NCBI GenBank assembly: GCA_905203765.1
Contig: CAJKXC010000025.1
Coordinates: 1 to 32,723, forward strand
Direction of reading: 5' to 3'
Source of the DNA: an uncultured Bacteroides sp.
GTDB taxonomy: Bacteria; Bacteroidota; Bacteroidia; Bacteroidales; Bacteroidaceae
Length of the DNA: 32,723 nucleotides
Part shown: piece by piece, positions 7,902 through 16,092 of the stretch
Position numbering within the stretch: position 1 is the first letter of the stretch
How the letters are laid out: each line of letters starts with the position of its first letter
Made by a program: the position numbers and the translations under genes
The notes under the pieces: model-generated
What the model was told of the DNA's origin: nothing
What the model saw: only the letters and a program-made list of their open reading frames with translations
Database searches by the model: none

Positions 7902-10496
7902 ATGAACTTTAACAATTTTACCATCAAGGCGCAAGAAGCGGTACAAGAGGCCGTAAACCTGGTGCAGAACCGGGGGCAACAAGCCATCGAACCCGTACAC
8001 TTGCTGCAAAGTGTGATGAAAGTAGGCGAAAACGTCACCAACTTCATCTTCCAGAAGCTGGGCTTGAACGGACAGCAGATTGCGCTGGTTGTAGACAAGC
8101 AGATTGACTCCCTGCCCAAAGTATCGGGCGGAGAACCCTACCTGAGCCGTGAGGCAAACGAGGTATTGCAGAAAGCTACGCAATATTCCAAAGAGATGGG
8201 CGACGAATTCGTTTCCCTGGAACCGATATTGCTGGCATTACTGAACGTGAAGAATACCGCTTCCACCATCCTGAAAGATGCCGGAATGACGGAAAGAGAA
8301 CTGCGTGAAGCCATCAACGAGTTGCGCAAAGGCGAGAAAGTTACTTCGCAATCCAGCGAGGACACTTATCAGTCTTTGGAGAAATATGCCATCAACCTGA
8401 ACGAAGCTGCACGTAGCGGCAAACTCGATCCTGTGATCGGCCGTGATGAAGAAATCCGCCGGGTACTGCAAATCCTCAGCCGCCGTACCAAGAACAACCC
8501 TATATTAATAGGTGAGCCGGGTACGGGTAAGACCGCCATTGTAGAAGGACTTGCACACCGTATTCTGCGCGGTGACGTACCGGAGAACCTGAAAAATAAG
8601 CAGGTTTACTCACTGGACATGGGTGCACTGGTTGCCGGTGCAAAGTATAAAGGTGAATTTGAAGAACGTCTGAAAGCCGTTATCAACGAAGTGAAGAAGT
8701 CGGAAGGAGACATCATCCTGTTTATCGACGAAATCCACACATTGGTAGGTGCAGGCAAGGGTGAAGGTGCCATGGATGCCGCCAACATTCTGAAACCGGC
8801 ATTGGCGCGTGGAGAGTTGAGAAGTATCGGTGCCACCACCCTCGACGAATACCAGAAGTATTTCGAAAAGGATAAAGCATTGGAACGTCGTTTCCAGATT
8901 GTCATGGTGAACGAACCGGATACGTTGAGCACCATCTCCATCCTTCGCGGACTGAAAGAACGGTACGAAAACCACCACCACGTACGGATCAAAGATGATG
9001 CCATCATTGCTGCCGTGGAACTGAGTAACCGTTACATCACCGACCGTTTCTTGCCCGACAAGGCCATCGACCTGATGGACGAAGCCGCCGCCAAACTCCG
9101 TATGGAAGTAGACTCCGTGCCGGAAGAGCTGGACGAAACTTCCCGTAAAATCAAGCAATTGGAGATTGAGCGCGAAGCCATCAAACGCGAAAACGACAAG
9201 CCCAAACTGGAACAAATCGGCAAAGAACTTGCCGAGCTCAAAGAACAGGAAAGCTCATACAAGGCAAAATGGCAAAGCGAAAAGACGCTGGTCAACAAGA
9301 TACAGCAGAACAAGGTGGAGATAGAGAACCTGAAGTTCGAAGCCGACAAAGCCGAACGCGAAGGCGATTACGGCAAAGTAGCCGAGATACGTTACGGCAA
9401 GCTGCAAGCGCTGAACAAAGAAATTGAGGAAACGCAGCAGAAACTGCACGCCATGCAAGGCGACAAAGCAATGATAAAAGAGGAAGTAGATGCCGAAGAC
9501 ATCGCAGACGTAGTATCACGTTGGACGGGCATACCGGTAAGCAAGATGCTGCAGAGCGAAAAGGACAAGCTGCTGAATCTGGAAGAAGAATTGCACAAGC
9601 GGGTGATCGGGCAAGACGAGGCTATCGAAGCCGTAGCCGATGCAGTACGCCGTAGCCGTGCCGGATTGCAGGATCCGAGACGCCCCATCGGATCGTTCCT
9701 CTTCCTGGGAACCACCGGTGTAGGTAAGACGGAACTGGCAAAGGCATTGGCAGAGTTCCTCTTCGATGACGAAACCATGATGACGCGTATCGACATGAGC
9801 GAGTATCAGGAGAAGCACAGTGTTTCCCGCCTGGTAGGAGCGCCTCCGGGATATGTAGGCTACGATGAAGGCGGCCAGTTGACGGAAGCTGTACGGCGCA
9901 AACCCTACTCCGTCGTTCTGTTCGACGAAATAGAAAAGGCGCATCCGGATGTATTCAACATCTTGCTGCAAGTGCTCGACGACGGACGTCTGACGGATAA
10001 TAAGGGCCGCACGGTGAACTTCAAGAACACCATCATCATCATGACTTCCAATATGGGCAGCGGATACATCCAAAGCCAGATGGAGAAACTGAACGCTTCT
10101 AATAAGGAGCAAGTGATAGAGGAAACCAAGAAGGAAGTGATGAATATGCTGAAGAAGACCATCCGCCCGGAATTCCTGAACCGTATCGACGAGACGATCA
10201 TGTTCTTACCGTTGACGGAAAAGGAAATCAAGCAGATTGTAGTTCTTCAAATCAAGAGCGTACAAAAGATGCTTTCGGGCAATGGCGTAGAATTGGTATT
10301 GACCGATGCAGCTATCGACTTCCTTGCCAACGCAGGATATGACCCCGAATTCGGTGCCCGTCCGGTAAAACGTGCCATCCAGCACTACTTGCTGAACGAC
10401 TTGTCAAAGAAACTGCTGTCGCAAGAAGTAGACCGCAGCAAGCCGATCCTGATAGATGCCAATACAACGAATGACGGATTGGTATTCAAAAACTAA
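7902..10496 (+). CDS. clpB: ATP-dependent chaperone ClpB
   Basis: ClpB is a hexameric AAA+ disaggregase that pulls proteins out of aggregates with DnaK/DnaJ in the cytoplasm. At 864 residues it is full length. An N domain (about 1-145) precedes the first AAA+ module, with Walker A GEPGTGKT at 204-211 and Walker B IILFIDE at 271-277. The M-domain coiled coil (about 400-525, rich in Glu/Lys/Gln) separates it from the second module, with Walker A GTTGVGKT at 603-610 and Walker B VVLFDE at 671-676. No ClpP-binding IGF/L loop is evident, as expected for ClpB. An AAAGGAG Shine-Dalgarno site (7887-7893) lies 8 bp before the ATG, which is unusual in this window. The TGCA array lies 170-320 bp upstream. 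Confidence 0.98.
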   Translation: MNFNNFTIKAQEAVQEAVNLVQNRGQQAIEPVHLLQSVMKVGENVTNFIFQKLGLNGQQIALVVDKQIDSLPKVSGGEPYLSREANEVLQKATQYSKEMGDEFVSLEPILLALLNVKNTASTILKDAGMTERELREAINELRKGEKVTSQSSEDTYQSLEKYAINLNEAARSGKLDPVIGRDEEIRRVLQILSRRTKNNPILIGEPGTGKTAIVEGLAHRILRGDVPENLKNKQVYSLDMGALVAGAKYKGEFEERLKAVINEVKKSEGDIILFIDEIHTLVGAGKGEGAMDAANILKPALARGELRSIGATTLDEYQKYFEKDKALERRFQIVMVNEPDTLSTISILRGLKERYENHHHVRIKDDAIIAAVELSNRYITDRFLPDKAIDLMDEAAAKLRMEVDSVPEELDETSRKIKQLEIEREAIKRENDKPKLEQIGKELAELKEQESSYKAKWQSEKTLVNKIQQNKVEIENLKFEADKAEREGDYGKVAEIRYGKLQALNKEIEETQQKLHAMQGDKAMIKEEVDAEDIADVVSRWTGIPVSKMLQSEKDKLLNLEEELHKRVIGQDEAIEAVADAVRRSRAGLQDPRRPIGSFLFLGTTGVGKTELAKALAEFLFDDETMMTRIDMSEYQEKHSVSRLVGAPPGYVGYDEGGQLTEAVRRKPYSVVLFDEIEKAHPDVFNILLQVLDDGRLTDNKGRTVNFKNTIIIMTSNMGSGYIQSQMEKLNASNKEQVIEETKKEVMNMLKKTIRPEFLNRIDETIMFLPLTEKEIKQIVVLQIKSVQKMLSGNGVELVLTDAAIDFLANAGYDPEFGARPVKRAIQHYLLNDLSKKLLSQEVDRSKPILIDANTTNDGLVFKN

Positions 10497-10513
10497 ACCT
10501 GACTATATTATAA

Positions 10514-10553
10514 GAAAGGCTCTGGAACAAAAGATTCCAGAGCCTTCTTTTTA
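10514..10553 (+). terminator. Rho-independent terminator after clpB
   Basis: A 12-bp perfect stem AAGGCTCTGGAA / TTCCAGAGCCTT (10516-10527 and 10535-10546) with a 7-nt loop is followed by CTTTTTT. It separates clpB from the convergent DUF5606 gene. Confidence 0.9.
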
Positions 10554-10575
10554 TAGATAGAAATATAAATCTGTT

Positions 10576-11016
10576 TTATTCGGCAGCTTTAGTATCGGCT
10601 GCTTCGGTTTCTGTAGCTTCCGGAGCATCTTCAAAATCCGTCAGGCCACTCTTGACCAACAGGTTATACCAGGAAATCAATTTCTTGATATCGGATATAT
10701 ATACACGGTCGCGGTCGAAAGTCGGCAGCACCTCTGCCATGTAAGCACGAAAATCATCCGGAGTAGCTTTCTTCAAATCCATCGCTACTTCCGCACCATT
10801 CTCTTTCTTCTTCATCGAAAGCAACACATCTTTCAAAGGTACATCTTCCGTATCTGTGTACATGGCAATATCACCTAAAGAAATAATCTTCTCATTACCA
10901 TAAGCCGGGAAACGCTTCTTGTCGATAAGCGACTCAACAATCAACATGTTCTTTCCCTGAGAAACGAGCTTATACAATCCCGGTTTACCGGAGATAGACA
11001 AAATAGTCTTCAACAT
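10576..11016 (-). CDS. DUF5606 domain-containing protein
   Basis: A 146-residue protein starting MLKTILSISGKPGLYKLVSQG; the frame is open upstream to 11061, but that part overlaps coaE and lacks family similarity. The N-terminal half has a small beta-rich region (SISGKPGLYKLV, NMLIVESL, FPAYGNEKIISLGDIAMYT), and the C-terminus ends in an acidic Ala/Glu/Thr tail (EDAPEATETEAADTKAAE). The family is widespread and conserved in Bacteroidetes next to coaE, with unknown function. It starts 26 bp after coaE and is the last gene of the nusB operon. Confidence 0.85.
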   Translation of the reverse strand: MLKTILSISGKPGLYKLVSQGKNMLIVESLIDKKRFPAYGNEKIISLGDIAMYTDTEDVPLKDVLLSMKKKENGAEVAMDLKKATPDDFRAYMAEVLPTFDRDRVYISDIKKLISWYNLLVKSGLTDFEDAPEATETEAADTKAAE

Positions 11017-11042
11017 AGTATATTCTGTTTTATTATTAGTAG

Positions 11043-11660
11043 TTATTTTTTCGGGGAGCAAAGATAGTGCATTTTTTTAGATAGCGAAGCGATTATTTCC
11101 AGAACTTGTGGAATCAACGGTGTTTCACCATCGTTTACAATTACAAAATCGGCATATCCGCGTTTTTCTTCATCGCTCATCTGACTGCGGATACGTTTTT
11201 CTATCAATTCACGCGAAGAAGCATCTCGCCTGATGACGCGTTCGATACGTACTTCTTCCGGGGCATAAACCATGATAATGGCATCTACCTCACCAGCGAA
11301 ACCGGCTTCAACCAATATGGCAGATTCGATGCCTACGATGGGATATGACGTAGCACGGCATTGCGCCCATTGCCTGAAATCATCCCTGACACGGGGATGC
11401 ACAATACCATTCACTTGCCCGGCATGCTGCGGATCACCAAAAAGATAGGATGCCAAAAGAGGTTTGTTCAGCACACCGCCGGCATATACTTCTTCCCCCA
11501 GCAGCGCCACCAGTTCACTGCGGATAACGGTATCAACAGCCATAATCCGCTTGGTTTCCACGTCCGAAACGTAAACGGGAACTCCCATCACCTCAAGCAA
11601 ACGGGATACCATACTCTTCCCGCTGCCGATGCCGCCGGTTATTCCTATTTTAATCGCCAT
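11043..11660 (-). CDS. coaE: Dephospho-CoA kinase
   Basis: CoaE phosphorylates the 3' hydroxyl of the ribose of dephospho-CoA with ATP, the last step of coenzyme A synthesis. The 205-residue length is normal. The P-loop GGIGSGKS is at residues 9-16, followed by the substrate-binding region (YVSDVETKRIMA) and the lid helix region with RVIRRDASSRELIEKRIRSQMSDEEKRGYADFVIVNDG, the last part being the family signature. Its start overlaps the end of the YbbR-like gene by 11 bp, which indicates translational coupling in the nusB-yajC-ybbR-coaE-DUF5606 operon. Confidence 0.96.
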   Translation of the reverse strand: MAIKIGITGGIGSGKSMVSRLLEVMGVPVYVSDVETKRIMAVDTVIRSELVALLGEEVYAGGVLNKPLLASYLFGDPQHAGQVNGIVHPRVRDDFRQWAQCRATSYPIVGIESAILVEAGFAGEVDAIIMVYAPEEVRIERVIRRDASSRELIEKRIRSQMSDEEKRGYADFVIVNDGETPLIPQVLEIIASLSKKMHYLCSPKK

Positions 11661-12666
11661 AATTAGGGGAAACTTGTTCGATCAGAAAATCCACCTGCTC
11701 CGGATTGAAACGTATGTGGCTCACACCATCCGGTATGTTCTTCAGCTTCACGGTATACTTATCAGCACCCAGGCGCAACAGCTCTTCATAAGAAACATAA
11801 ATATGAAAATCGTTTGCAGTGATTTGACGGAAACGGCTCAGACCGATCTGGAAAGTCACCTGCACCTTAGAAGGAAAAGCGCGCAGCACCTTGTCCGCCG
11901 GGAAGTTCACTCCCCGCAAGGGTACCTCTACCGTCTTTTCCGTGTAGATATCCACCGGAAGCAACATTTCAATGGACGACGGCACAAACTTTACACCTTT
12001 CTGAACGCGCAAAGGTATCTGCCGCTTCAAAGTATCCGATATATCTTCCAACTCCACACGTTGTGTATAAGCAGCGGTTATTGTATCCAGCACTCCTTCC
12101 GGAGCATACACCAGCACCGAATCGGGTCGGAAAATCGTATCGGACAGATAATACTGCCGACCGGCACTCACCGTACCCCGCAACTTCACCGGTACCAATT
12201 TGGATGCTCCCGTCGAGTAAATATACTCCAAGGTATCGGGTTTCATCGAGAGCAGACGGGTGGAAACATTCAGCTGCCCCAGCACTTTCTTCTCAAACTG
12301 CGGAGCATAGATACGCACCTGGTTGTCCACTCCCTGATAATCAGAATAGTCCAATACAACCGGATAGAAACTCTTCCCCAACATATAGTTGAGAAGCACC
12401 GTTCCTTTATCTTTTACTTTGACACGGAGTTCAGTAGGGGGTTCGGAAGTAATCACCACATTATTGGGCACCCCTCTCAGCCGCACGGGGATAGAGAATT
12501 CCGCCTCGTAGTCGTTGTTCAAGGTTTGCAATAACCAGAAGCCACCCGCCACAAGGAAGAAAAACAAAAAAATGAAGAACTCTCTGCTCTTATCACTAAA
12601 CAGAAAGTCCTTCACTTGTTTGATCGTCTTTAAATATATATGCTTTATGTTCCTACGTTCAAACAT
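11650..12666 (-). CDS. YbbR-like domain-containing membrane-anchored protein
   Basis: A 338-residue protein with a short cytoplasmic N-terminus and one transmembrane helix (REFFIFLFFFLVAGGFWLLQTL, about residues 29-50), followed by a large extracytoplasmic part. That part shows repeated beta-rich YbbR-type modules, for example FSIPVRLRGVPNNVVI, LVPVKLRGTVSAG and TVEVPLRGVNFPA. In Firmicutes the YbbR protein CdaR regulates the diadenylate cyclase CdaA; in Bacteroidetes the gene sits instead with nusB, yajC and coaE, and its role is unknown. It starts 15 bp after yajC and overlaps coaE at its end. Confidence 0.88.
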   Translation of the reverse strand: MFERRNIKHIYLKTIKQVKDFLFSDKSREFFIFLFFFLVAGGFWLLQTLNNDYEAEFSIPVRLRGVPNNVVITSEPPTELRVKVKDKGTVLLNYMLGKSFYPVVLDYSDYQGVDNQVRIYAPQFEKKVLGQLNVSTRLLSMKPDTLEYIYSTGASKLVPVKLRGTVSAGRQYYLSDTIFRPDSVLVYAPEGVLDTITAAYTQRVELEDISDTLKRQIPLRVQKGVKFVPSSIEMLLPVDIYTEKTVEVPLRGVNFPADKVLRAFPSKVQVTFQIGLSRFRQITANDFHIYVSYEELLRLGADKYTVKLKNIPDGVSHIRFNPEQVDFLIEQVSPNYGD

Positions 12667-12681
12667 AGGCTCACATTCCTA

Positions 12682-13014
12682 TTATTTAGAAACCTGACTG
12701 CTGTTAGCGTCGGCAGCTGCGGCAAAAATAGAATTCTTATCGATACGGATCTTAACGTTAGAAGCGATTTCAAGTACCACATCACTGTCGTTAATTTCCT
12801 TGATAACGCCATGGATACCACCGGCAGTAATCACCTTCTGGTTCACCTGAAGTGACTTACGGAAGTTAGCAATTTCTTTTTGTTTCTTATTTTGCGGACG
12901 AATCATGAAGAAGTACATGATAACGAACATCGCTATCAACATAATCCACATCAAGCTTCCACCGCCTGGGGCTGCAGCAGGGGCCTGCAGAAAAAATACA
13001 GTCATTAAGTTCAT
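12682..13014 (-). CDS. yajC: Preprotein translocase subunit YajC
   Basis: YajC is a small inner-membrane accessory of the Sec translocon, associated with SecDF. At 110 residues it shows one transmembrane helix near the N-terminus (LMWIMLIAMFVIMYFFMIRPQNKKQKE), with the conserved RPQxKxxKE motif right after it, then the conserved cytoplasmic domain (GGIHGVIKEINDSDVVLEIASNVKIRIDKNSI). It is located 38 bp downstream of nusB and 15 bp upstream of the YbbR-like gene in the same operon. Confidence 0.95.
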   Translation of the reverse strand: MNLMTVFFLQAPAAAPGGGSLMWIMLIAMFVIMYFFMIRPQNKKQKEIANFRKSLQVNQKVITAGGIHGVIKEINDSDVVLEIASNVKIRIDKNSIFAAAADANSSQVSK

Positions 13015-13052
13015 AAATACTCAGTTTTAGTTTTTACTATTCAACAAAGGTA

Positions 13053-13979
13053 TCAGTTTTTCGTTAACTTACCTTCTTTTTTTAATTGATTAACTATTCC
13101 ATCCAGTGTGCCGTTGACGAAGCTGCCGCTCTTGGCTGTGCTGTACACCTTGGCAATATCGACATATTCATTTAACGAAACACTTACCGGAATGTTCGGG
13201 AAACTTAATATTTCGGCCAAGGCACACTGCATTATCACGACATCCATGAAGGCTACGCGGTCCAAATCCCAGTTGCGTGTATTTTCGCTGATAAGATGGC
13301 GGTAGTAGTCGCAGTTCAGGATAGCGCGACGGAACAGACGACGGGCAAATTCCTGGTCTTCGTCATCCTTGAATTCGGGCAGCAACTCCTGGTTGGCACC
13401 CTTCTTTTCTTCAAAGCGCTTGATGGTTTTCAAGACAAAAGTATCTACTATTTCCTTATCGTCATTCCAGTAGAGGCTTTGGTCTTCGAGCAGCACATCC
13501 AGGGCCTCGTTGTTGAAGATATACGTTTTATAGAGTTTTCTCCACAATTCACGGTCGGCCTCATAAGAGTTGTCCGATGAAGCCATATATTCCTTATATA
13601 TGTCAGACTCCAGAATTTTTTCATACAATCCCTTGACGAAATCTTCATCATTCGCCCAGGTACGTTTCTGGTTTGCGATGAATTCCATCAACTGCTTGTT
13701 CACTTCCAACTGGGAGATGAACTTGTTTTCTACGAATTTCATGTTGGGATACAGCTCCTTTGCAGTAGGGGCTAATTTTGCTTTTGCCGCATCAATGCGC
13801 TTTTGTGCGTAGTTCGTCAGGGCTATCATCAGCATCAGCAGGTAGTTGTAGAGGTCGTAGGCCTTTGAAAGGCTAAAGAACAATTCTTTCTCCGCTGAGT
13901 CTAAATTTTTACTGCCATTCTGATAATAAGCATATACAATCTGTATAATCTTAAGACGAATAAGAACTCTGTTGATCAT
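13053..13979 (-). CDS. nusB: Transcription antitermination protein NusB (long Bacteroidetes form)
   Basis: NusB binds boxA RNA with NusE (S10) and supports processive rRNA transcription. This version is 308 residues, about twice the E. coli length, which is usual in Bacteroidetes. The conserved NusB fold is at the C-terminus (about residues 200-305: FARRLFRRAILNCDYYRHLI, VAFMDVVIMQCALAEIL, SVSLNEYVDIAKVYSTAKSGSFVNGTLDGIV). The N-terminal half is a helical extension starting MINRVLIRLKIIQIVYAYYQNG. It opens the nusB-yajC-ybbR-coaE-DUF5606 operon and has a TACTTTTG promoter element 36 bp upstream. Confidence 0.95.
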   Translation of the reverse strand: MINRVLIRLKIIQIVYAYYQNGSKNLDSAEKELFFSLSKAYDLYNYLLMLMIALTNYAQKRIDAAKAKLAPTAKELYPNMKFVENKFISQLEVNKQLMEFIANQKRTWANDEDFVKGLYEKILESDIYKEYMASSDNSYEADRELWRKLYKTYIFNNEALDVLLEDQSLYWNDDKEIVDTFVLKTIKRFEEKKGANQELLPEFKDDEDQEFARRLFRRAILNCDYYRHLISENTRNWDLDRVAFMDVVIMQCALAEILSFPNIPVSVSLNEYVDIAKVYSTAKSGSFVNGTLDGIVNQLKKEGKLTKN

Positions 13980-14014
13980 AATTCTAAAGTAAATACTAGT
14001 GTTTTAACAAGGCG

Positions 14015-14047
14015 CAAAAGTAGGCATTTTTAATGAGTTTACATAAA
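14015..14047 (-). promoter_or_regulatory. Promoter of the nusB operon
   Basis: On the minus strand TACTTTTG (14022-14015) matches the Bacteroides -7 consensus TAnnTTTG exactly. A weaker TTTA -33 box lies 21 bp upstream (14047-14044). Transcription would start about 30 bp before the nusB ATG. Confidence 0.6.
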
Positions 14048-14093
14048 TAAATCACATTTTTTAATGCAGATATTGATTATCCCGGCTTTTTCT

Positions 14094-14124
14094 TTTGACA
14101 GTTTAAAAAAAATCGTCAATTTTG
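14094..14124 (+). promoter_or_regulatory. Candidate promoter of the PUR-family gene
   Basis: TTTG at 14094-14097 and CAATTTTG at 14117-14124 (7 of 8 to consensus if the first base is ignored) are separated by 19 bp. The predicted leader is about 70 nt and contains a short GACGAGCTACGAG imperfect repeat. The remainder of the nusB/PUR gap holds no gene. Confidence 0.5.
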
Positions 14125-14199
14125 AGGCCGATAAAGCAGTGACCCGACTACGAGTGACGAGCTACGAGCAGATAACACTATAATTGAGAGCTATATAAT

Positions 14200-14610
14200 A
14201 TGGAAGACTTTAAAAAGAAAAATGGAGCGGATGTGAATGACAAAGAGATTGTATTCTCCCAATCTATAAAAGCAGGCAAGCGCATCTACTATCTGGATGT
14301 AAAGAAAAACAGAAAAGATGAAATGTTTCTCGCCATCACCGAAAGCAAAAAGGTTGTGATGGGCGAAGGGGACGACTCGCAAGTGAGTTTCGAAAAGCAC
14401 AAGATCTTTCTCTATAAAGAAGACTTCGAAAAGTTCATGAACGGACTGCAACAAGCCATCGGGTTCATTCAGGGTCAGCAGGGCTGCTACACCAGACAAG
14501 CAGCCGAAGAAGAAGCCGAAAGCCCGGAAGTGGCAAAGGAAGACCTGAAAAAAGAAGAAGATAAAGACTGTCCGCTGGACGGAGAAATCAAAATAGACAT
14601 CGAATTTTAA
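14200..14610 (+). CDS. PUR family DNA/RNA-binding protein (DUF3276)
   Basis: A 136-residue protein starting MEDFKKKNGADVNDKEIVFSQSIKAGKRIYYLDVKKNRK. The core (about residues 15-90) is the PUR-alpha-like fold known from Borrelia BpuR and Bacteroidetes DUF3276 proteins, which bind single-stranded DNA and RNA; the conserved RIYYLDVKKNRKDEMFLAITESKK segment provides the basic and aromatic nucleic-acid face. The C-terminal third is an acidic low-complexity tail (AEEEAESPEVAKEDLKKEEDKD). It is followed by rplY, which has its own promoter. Its targets are unknown; a post-transcriptional or nucleoid role is inference. Confidence 0.9.
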   Translation: MEDFKKKNGADVNDKEIVFSQSIKAGKRIYYLDVKKNRKDEMFLAITESKKVVMGEGDDSQVSFEKHKIFLYKEDFEKFMNGLQQAIGFIQGQQGCYTRQAAEEEAESPEVAKEDLKKEEDKDCPLDGEIKIDIEF

Positions 14611-14620
14611 GTCATAACCT

Positions 14621-14651
14621 TTTGATAATTCAAAAAGAAGCTGTACTTTTG
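14621..14651 (+). promoter_or_regulatory. Promoter of rplY
   Basis: TTTG (14621-14624), a 19-bp spacer and TACTTTTG (14644-14651) form a perfect match to the Bacteroides sigma-ABfr promoter. It predicts a 5' leader of about 90 nt before the rplY ATG. Confidence 0.85.
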
Positions 14652-14666
14652 CACCGCTTTTTTGCA

Positions 14667-14693
14667 ACATCGTGTGGCAAGCCACATCGTGTG
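14667..14693 (+). repeat. Direct repeat and small hairpin in the rplY leader
   Basis: The 10-mer ACATCGTGTG occurs at 14667-14676 and 14684-14693 (period 17 bp), and TGTGGCAAGCCACA at 14673-14686 can form a short hairpin. It lies in the transcribed leader of a ribosomal protein gene, so a regulatory role is possible but unproven. Confidence 0.5.
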
Positions 14694-14748
14694 ATGGTGA
14701 ATTAAGCAAAAAATTTACTTAATTTAGAGTAACACAAAAATTTTTAAA

Positions 14749-15339
14749 ATGAAATCAATTGAAGTAAAAGGAACTGCAAGAACTATTGCAGAACGTTCTT
14801 CGGAACAAGCAAGAGCTTTGAAAGCTATTCGTAAAAACAACGGTGTACCTTGCGTACTTTACGGTGCCGGTGAAAACGTTCACTTCACTGTACCTGCCGA
14901 AGGTCTGCGCAACCTGGTTTATACTCCGAATATCTACGTAGTAAACCTTACTATCGACGATAAGAAGGTAAACGCTATCATGAAAGATATCCAGTTCCAC
15001 CCTGTAAAAGATACTATCCTGCACGTTGACTTCTATCAGATTGACGAAGCTAAGCCTATCGTAATGGAAGTTCCGGTACAGATGGAAGGTTTGGCAGAAG
15101 GTGTGAAGGCCGGTGGTAAGCTGGTACTTCAGACTCGTAAGCTGAAAGTGAAAGCTCTGTACAACCTGATTCCCGAGAAACTGATCGTAAACGTTGCTCA
15201 CCTGGGACTGGGTAAGACAGTGAAGGTTGGCGAACTGAGCTACGAAGGTCTGGAACTGATGAATGCTAAAGAAGCCGTTGTATGCGCCGTTAAGCTGACT
15301 CGTGCAGCAAGAGGTGCCGCTGCTGCTGCAGGCAACTAA
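14749..15339 (+). CDS. rplY: 50S ribosomal protein L25 (general stress protein Ctc type)
   Basis: L25 binds 5S rRNA in the large subunit. The 196-residue product is the long, two-domain TL5/Ctc form. The N-terminal 5S-binding domain covers about residues 1-95 (MKSIEVKGTARTI, AIRKNNGVPCVLYGAGENVHF, IMKDIQFHPVKDTILHVDFYQID), and the C-terminal beta domain about 96-190 (VPVQMEGLAEGVKAGGKLVLQTRKLKVKALYNLIPEKLIVNVAHLGLGKTVKVGEL). The protein ends in an Ala-rich tail. It has its own strong promoter, a 90-nt leader, and a repeat-derived terminator before pth, its usual neighbour. Confidence 0.97.
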   Translation: MKSIEVKGTARTIAERSSEQARALKAIRKNNGVPCVLYGAGENVHFTVPAEGLRNLVYTPNIYVVNLTIDDKKVNAIMKDIQFHPVKDTILHVDFYQIDEAKPIVMEVPVQMEGLAEGVKAGGKLVLQTRKLKVKALYNLIPEKLIVNVAHLGLGKTVKVGELSYEGLELMNAKEAVVCAVKLTRAARGAAAAAGN

Positions 15340-15370
15340 TCAGCTTTTCCATAAGAAGAAAAGATATTCC

Positions 15371-15448
15371 GGAACGCGGATTAACGCAGTCTACGCAGAT
15401 TTCATTGATAATCCGCGAGCAGCTGCGATAATCCGCGTTCCTTTTTTA
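15371..15448 (+). terminator. Repeat-derived terminator between rplY and pth
   Basis: A 19-bp inverted repeat with one mismatch (GGAACGCGGATTAACGCAG, 15371-15389; CTGCGATAATCCGCGTTCC, 15423-15441) is followed by TTTTTTATTT. The arms are made of the same CGCAGATTA units seen in the hisG/hisD spacer, so a dispersed repeat appears to serve as terminator. Confidence 0.7.
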
Positions 15449-15486
15449 TTTGATTCCCCCGCAAAACTTTTAAATAAGCAACAAGA

Positions 15487-16050
15487 ATGAAATACTTAAT
15501 TGTAGGATTAGGTAATATAGGCCCCGAGTATCACGAAACCCGTCACAACATCGGTTTCATGGTAGTAGATGCATTGGCAAAAGAGGCAGGCGCCACTTTC
15601 AATGACGGACGTTATGGTTTCACGACCACGCTGTCGGTCAAAGGCCGCCAATTACTGCTGCTGAAACCCTCTACATACATGAACCTTAGCGGAAACGCCG
15701 TGCGCTACTGGATGCAGAAAGAAAACATTCCATTGGAGAATGTGTTGATTGTGGTAGACGACCTCGCCCTGCCCTTCGGCACTCTACGCCTGAAAGGCAA
15801 AGGAAGTGATGCCGGCCACAACGGTCTGAAACACATTGCCGCCACACTCGGCACCCAGAACTATGCCCGCCTGCGCTTTGGAATCGGTAATGAATTTCCC
15901 CGTGGCGGACAGATTGACTTTGTGCTGGGCCACTTCACCGACGAAGATTGGAAAACAATGGACGAGAGACTGAAAACAGCCGGAGAAATTGTCAAGAGCT
16001 TCTGCCTGGCGGGAATTGACATTACGATGAATCAGTTTAATAAGAGGTAG
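15487..16050 (+). CDS. pth: Peptidyl-tRNA hydrolase
   Basis: Pth cleaves the ester bond of peptidyl-tRNA released from stalled ribosomes and recycles tRNA. The 187-residue product starts MKYLIVGLGNIGPEYHETRHNIGF with the catalytic histidine at residue 20. Other family signatures are LLKPSTYMNLSGNAV, VVDDLALPFGTLRLKGKGSDAGHNGLKHI and YARLRFGIG. It follows rplY, a common pairing in bacteria, and precedes the S4 protein gene by 42 bp of low-complexity spacer. Confidence 0.97.
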   Translation: MKYLIVGLGNIGPEYHETRHNIGFMVVDALAKEAGATFNDGRYGFTTTLSVKGRQLLLLKPSTYMNLSGNAVRYWMQKENIPLENVLIVVDDLALPFGTLRLKGKGSDAGHNGLKHIAATLGTQNYARLRFGIGNEFPRGGQIDFVLGHFTDEDWKTMDERLKTAGEIVKSFCLAGIDITMNQFNKR

Positions 16051-16090
16051 TTGGTAGATAGTAGTAAGTAGTAAGTAGTTGGTAGTTGAG
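16051..16090. repeat. Low-complexity spacer with AGTAGTAAGTAGT units
   Basis: The pth to S4-gene gap is almost entirely GTAGTTGGTAG and AGTAAGTAGTAAG microrepeats ending just before the ATG. The reverse-complement type (ACTACTAACTACT) appears at 28290-28318 between the HU and smalltalk genes. Confidence 0.6.
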
Positions 16091-16092
16091 AG

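Noticed and set aside
15302..15490. 62-codon frame overlapping the end of rplY and the start of pth
   Set aside because: It runs through the repeat-derived terminator and has no start context or family similarity.
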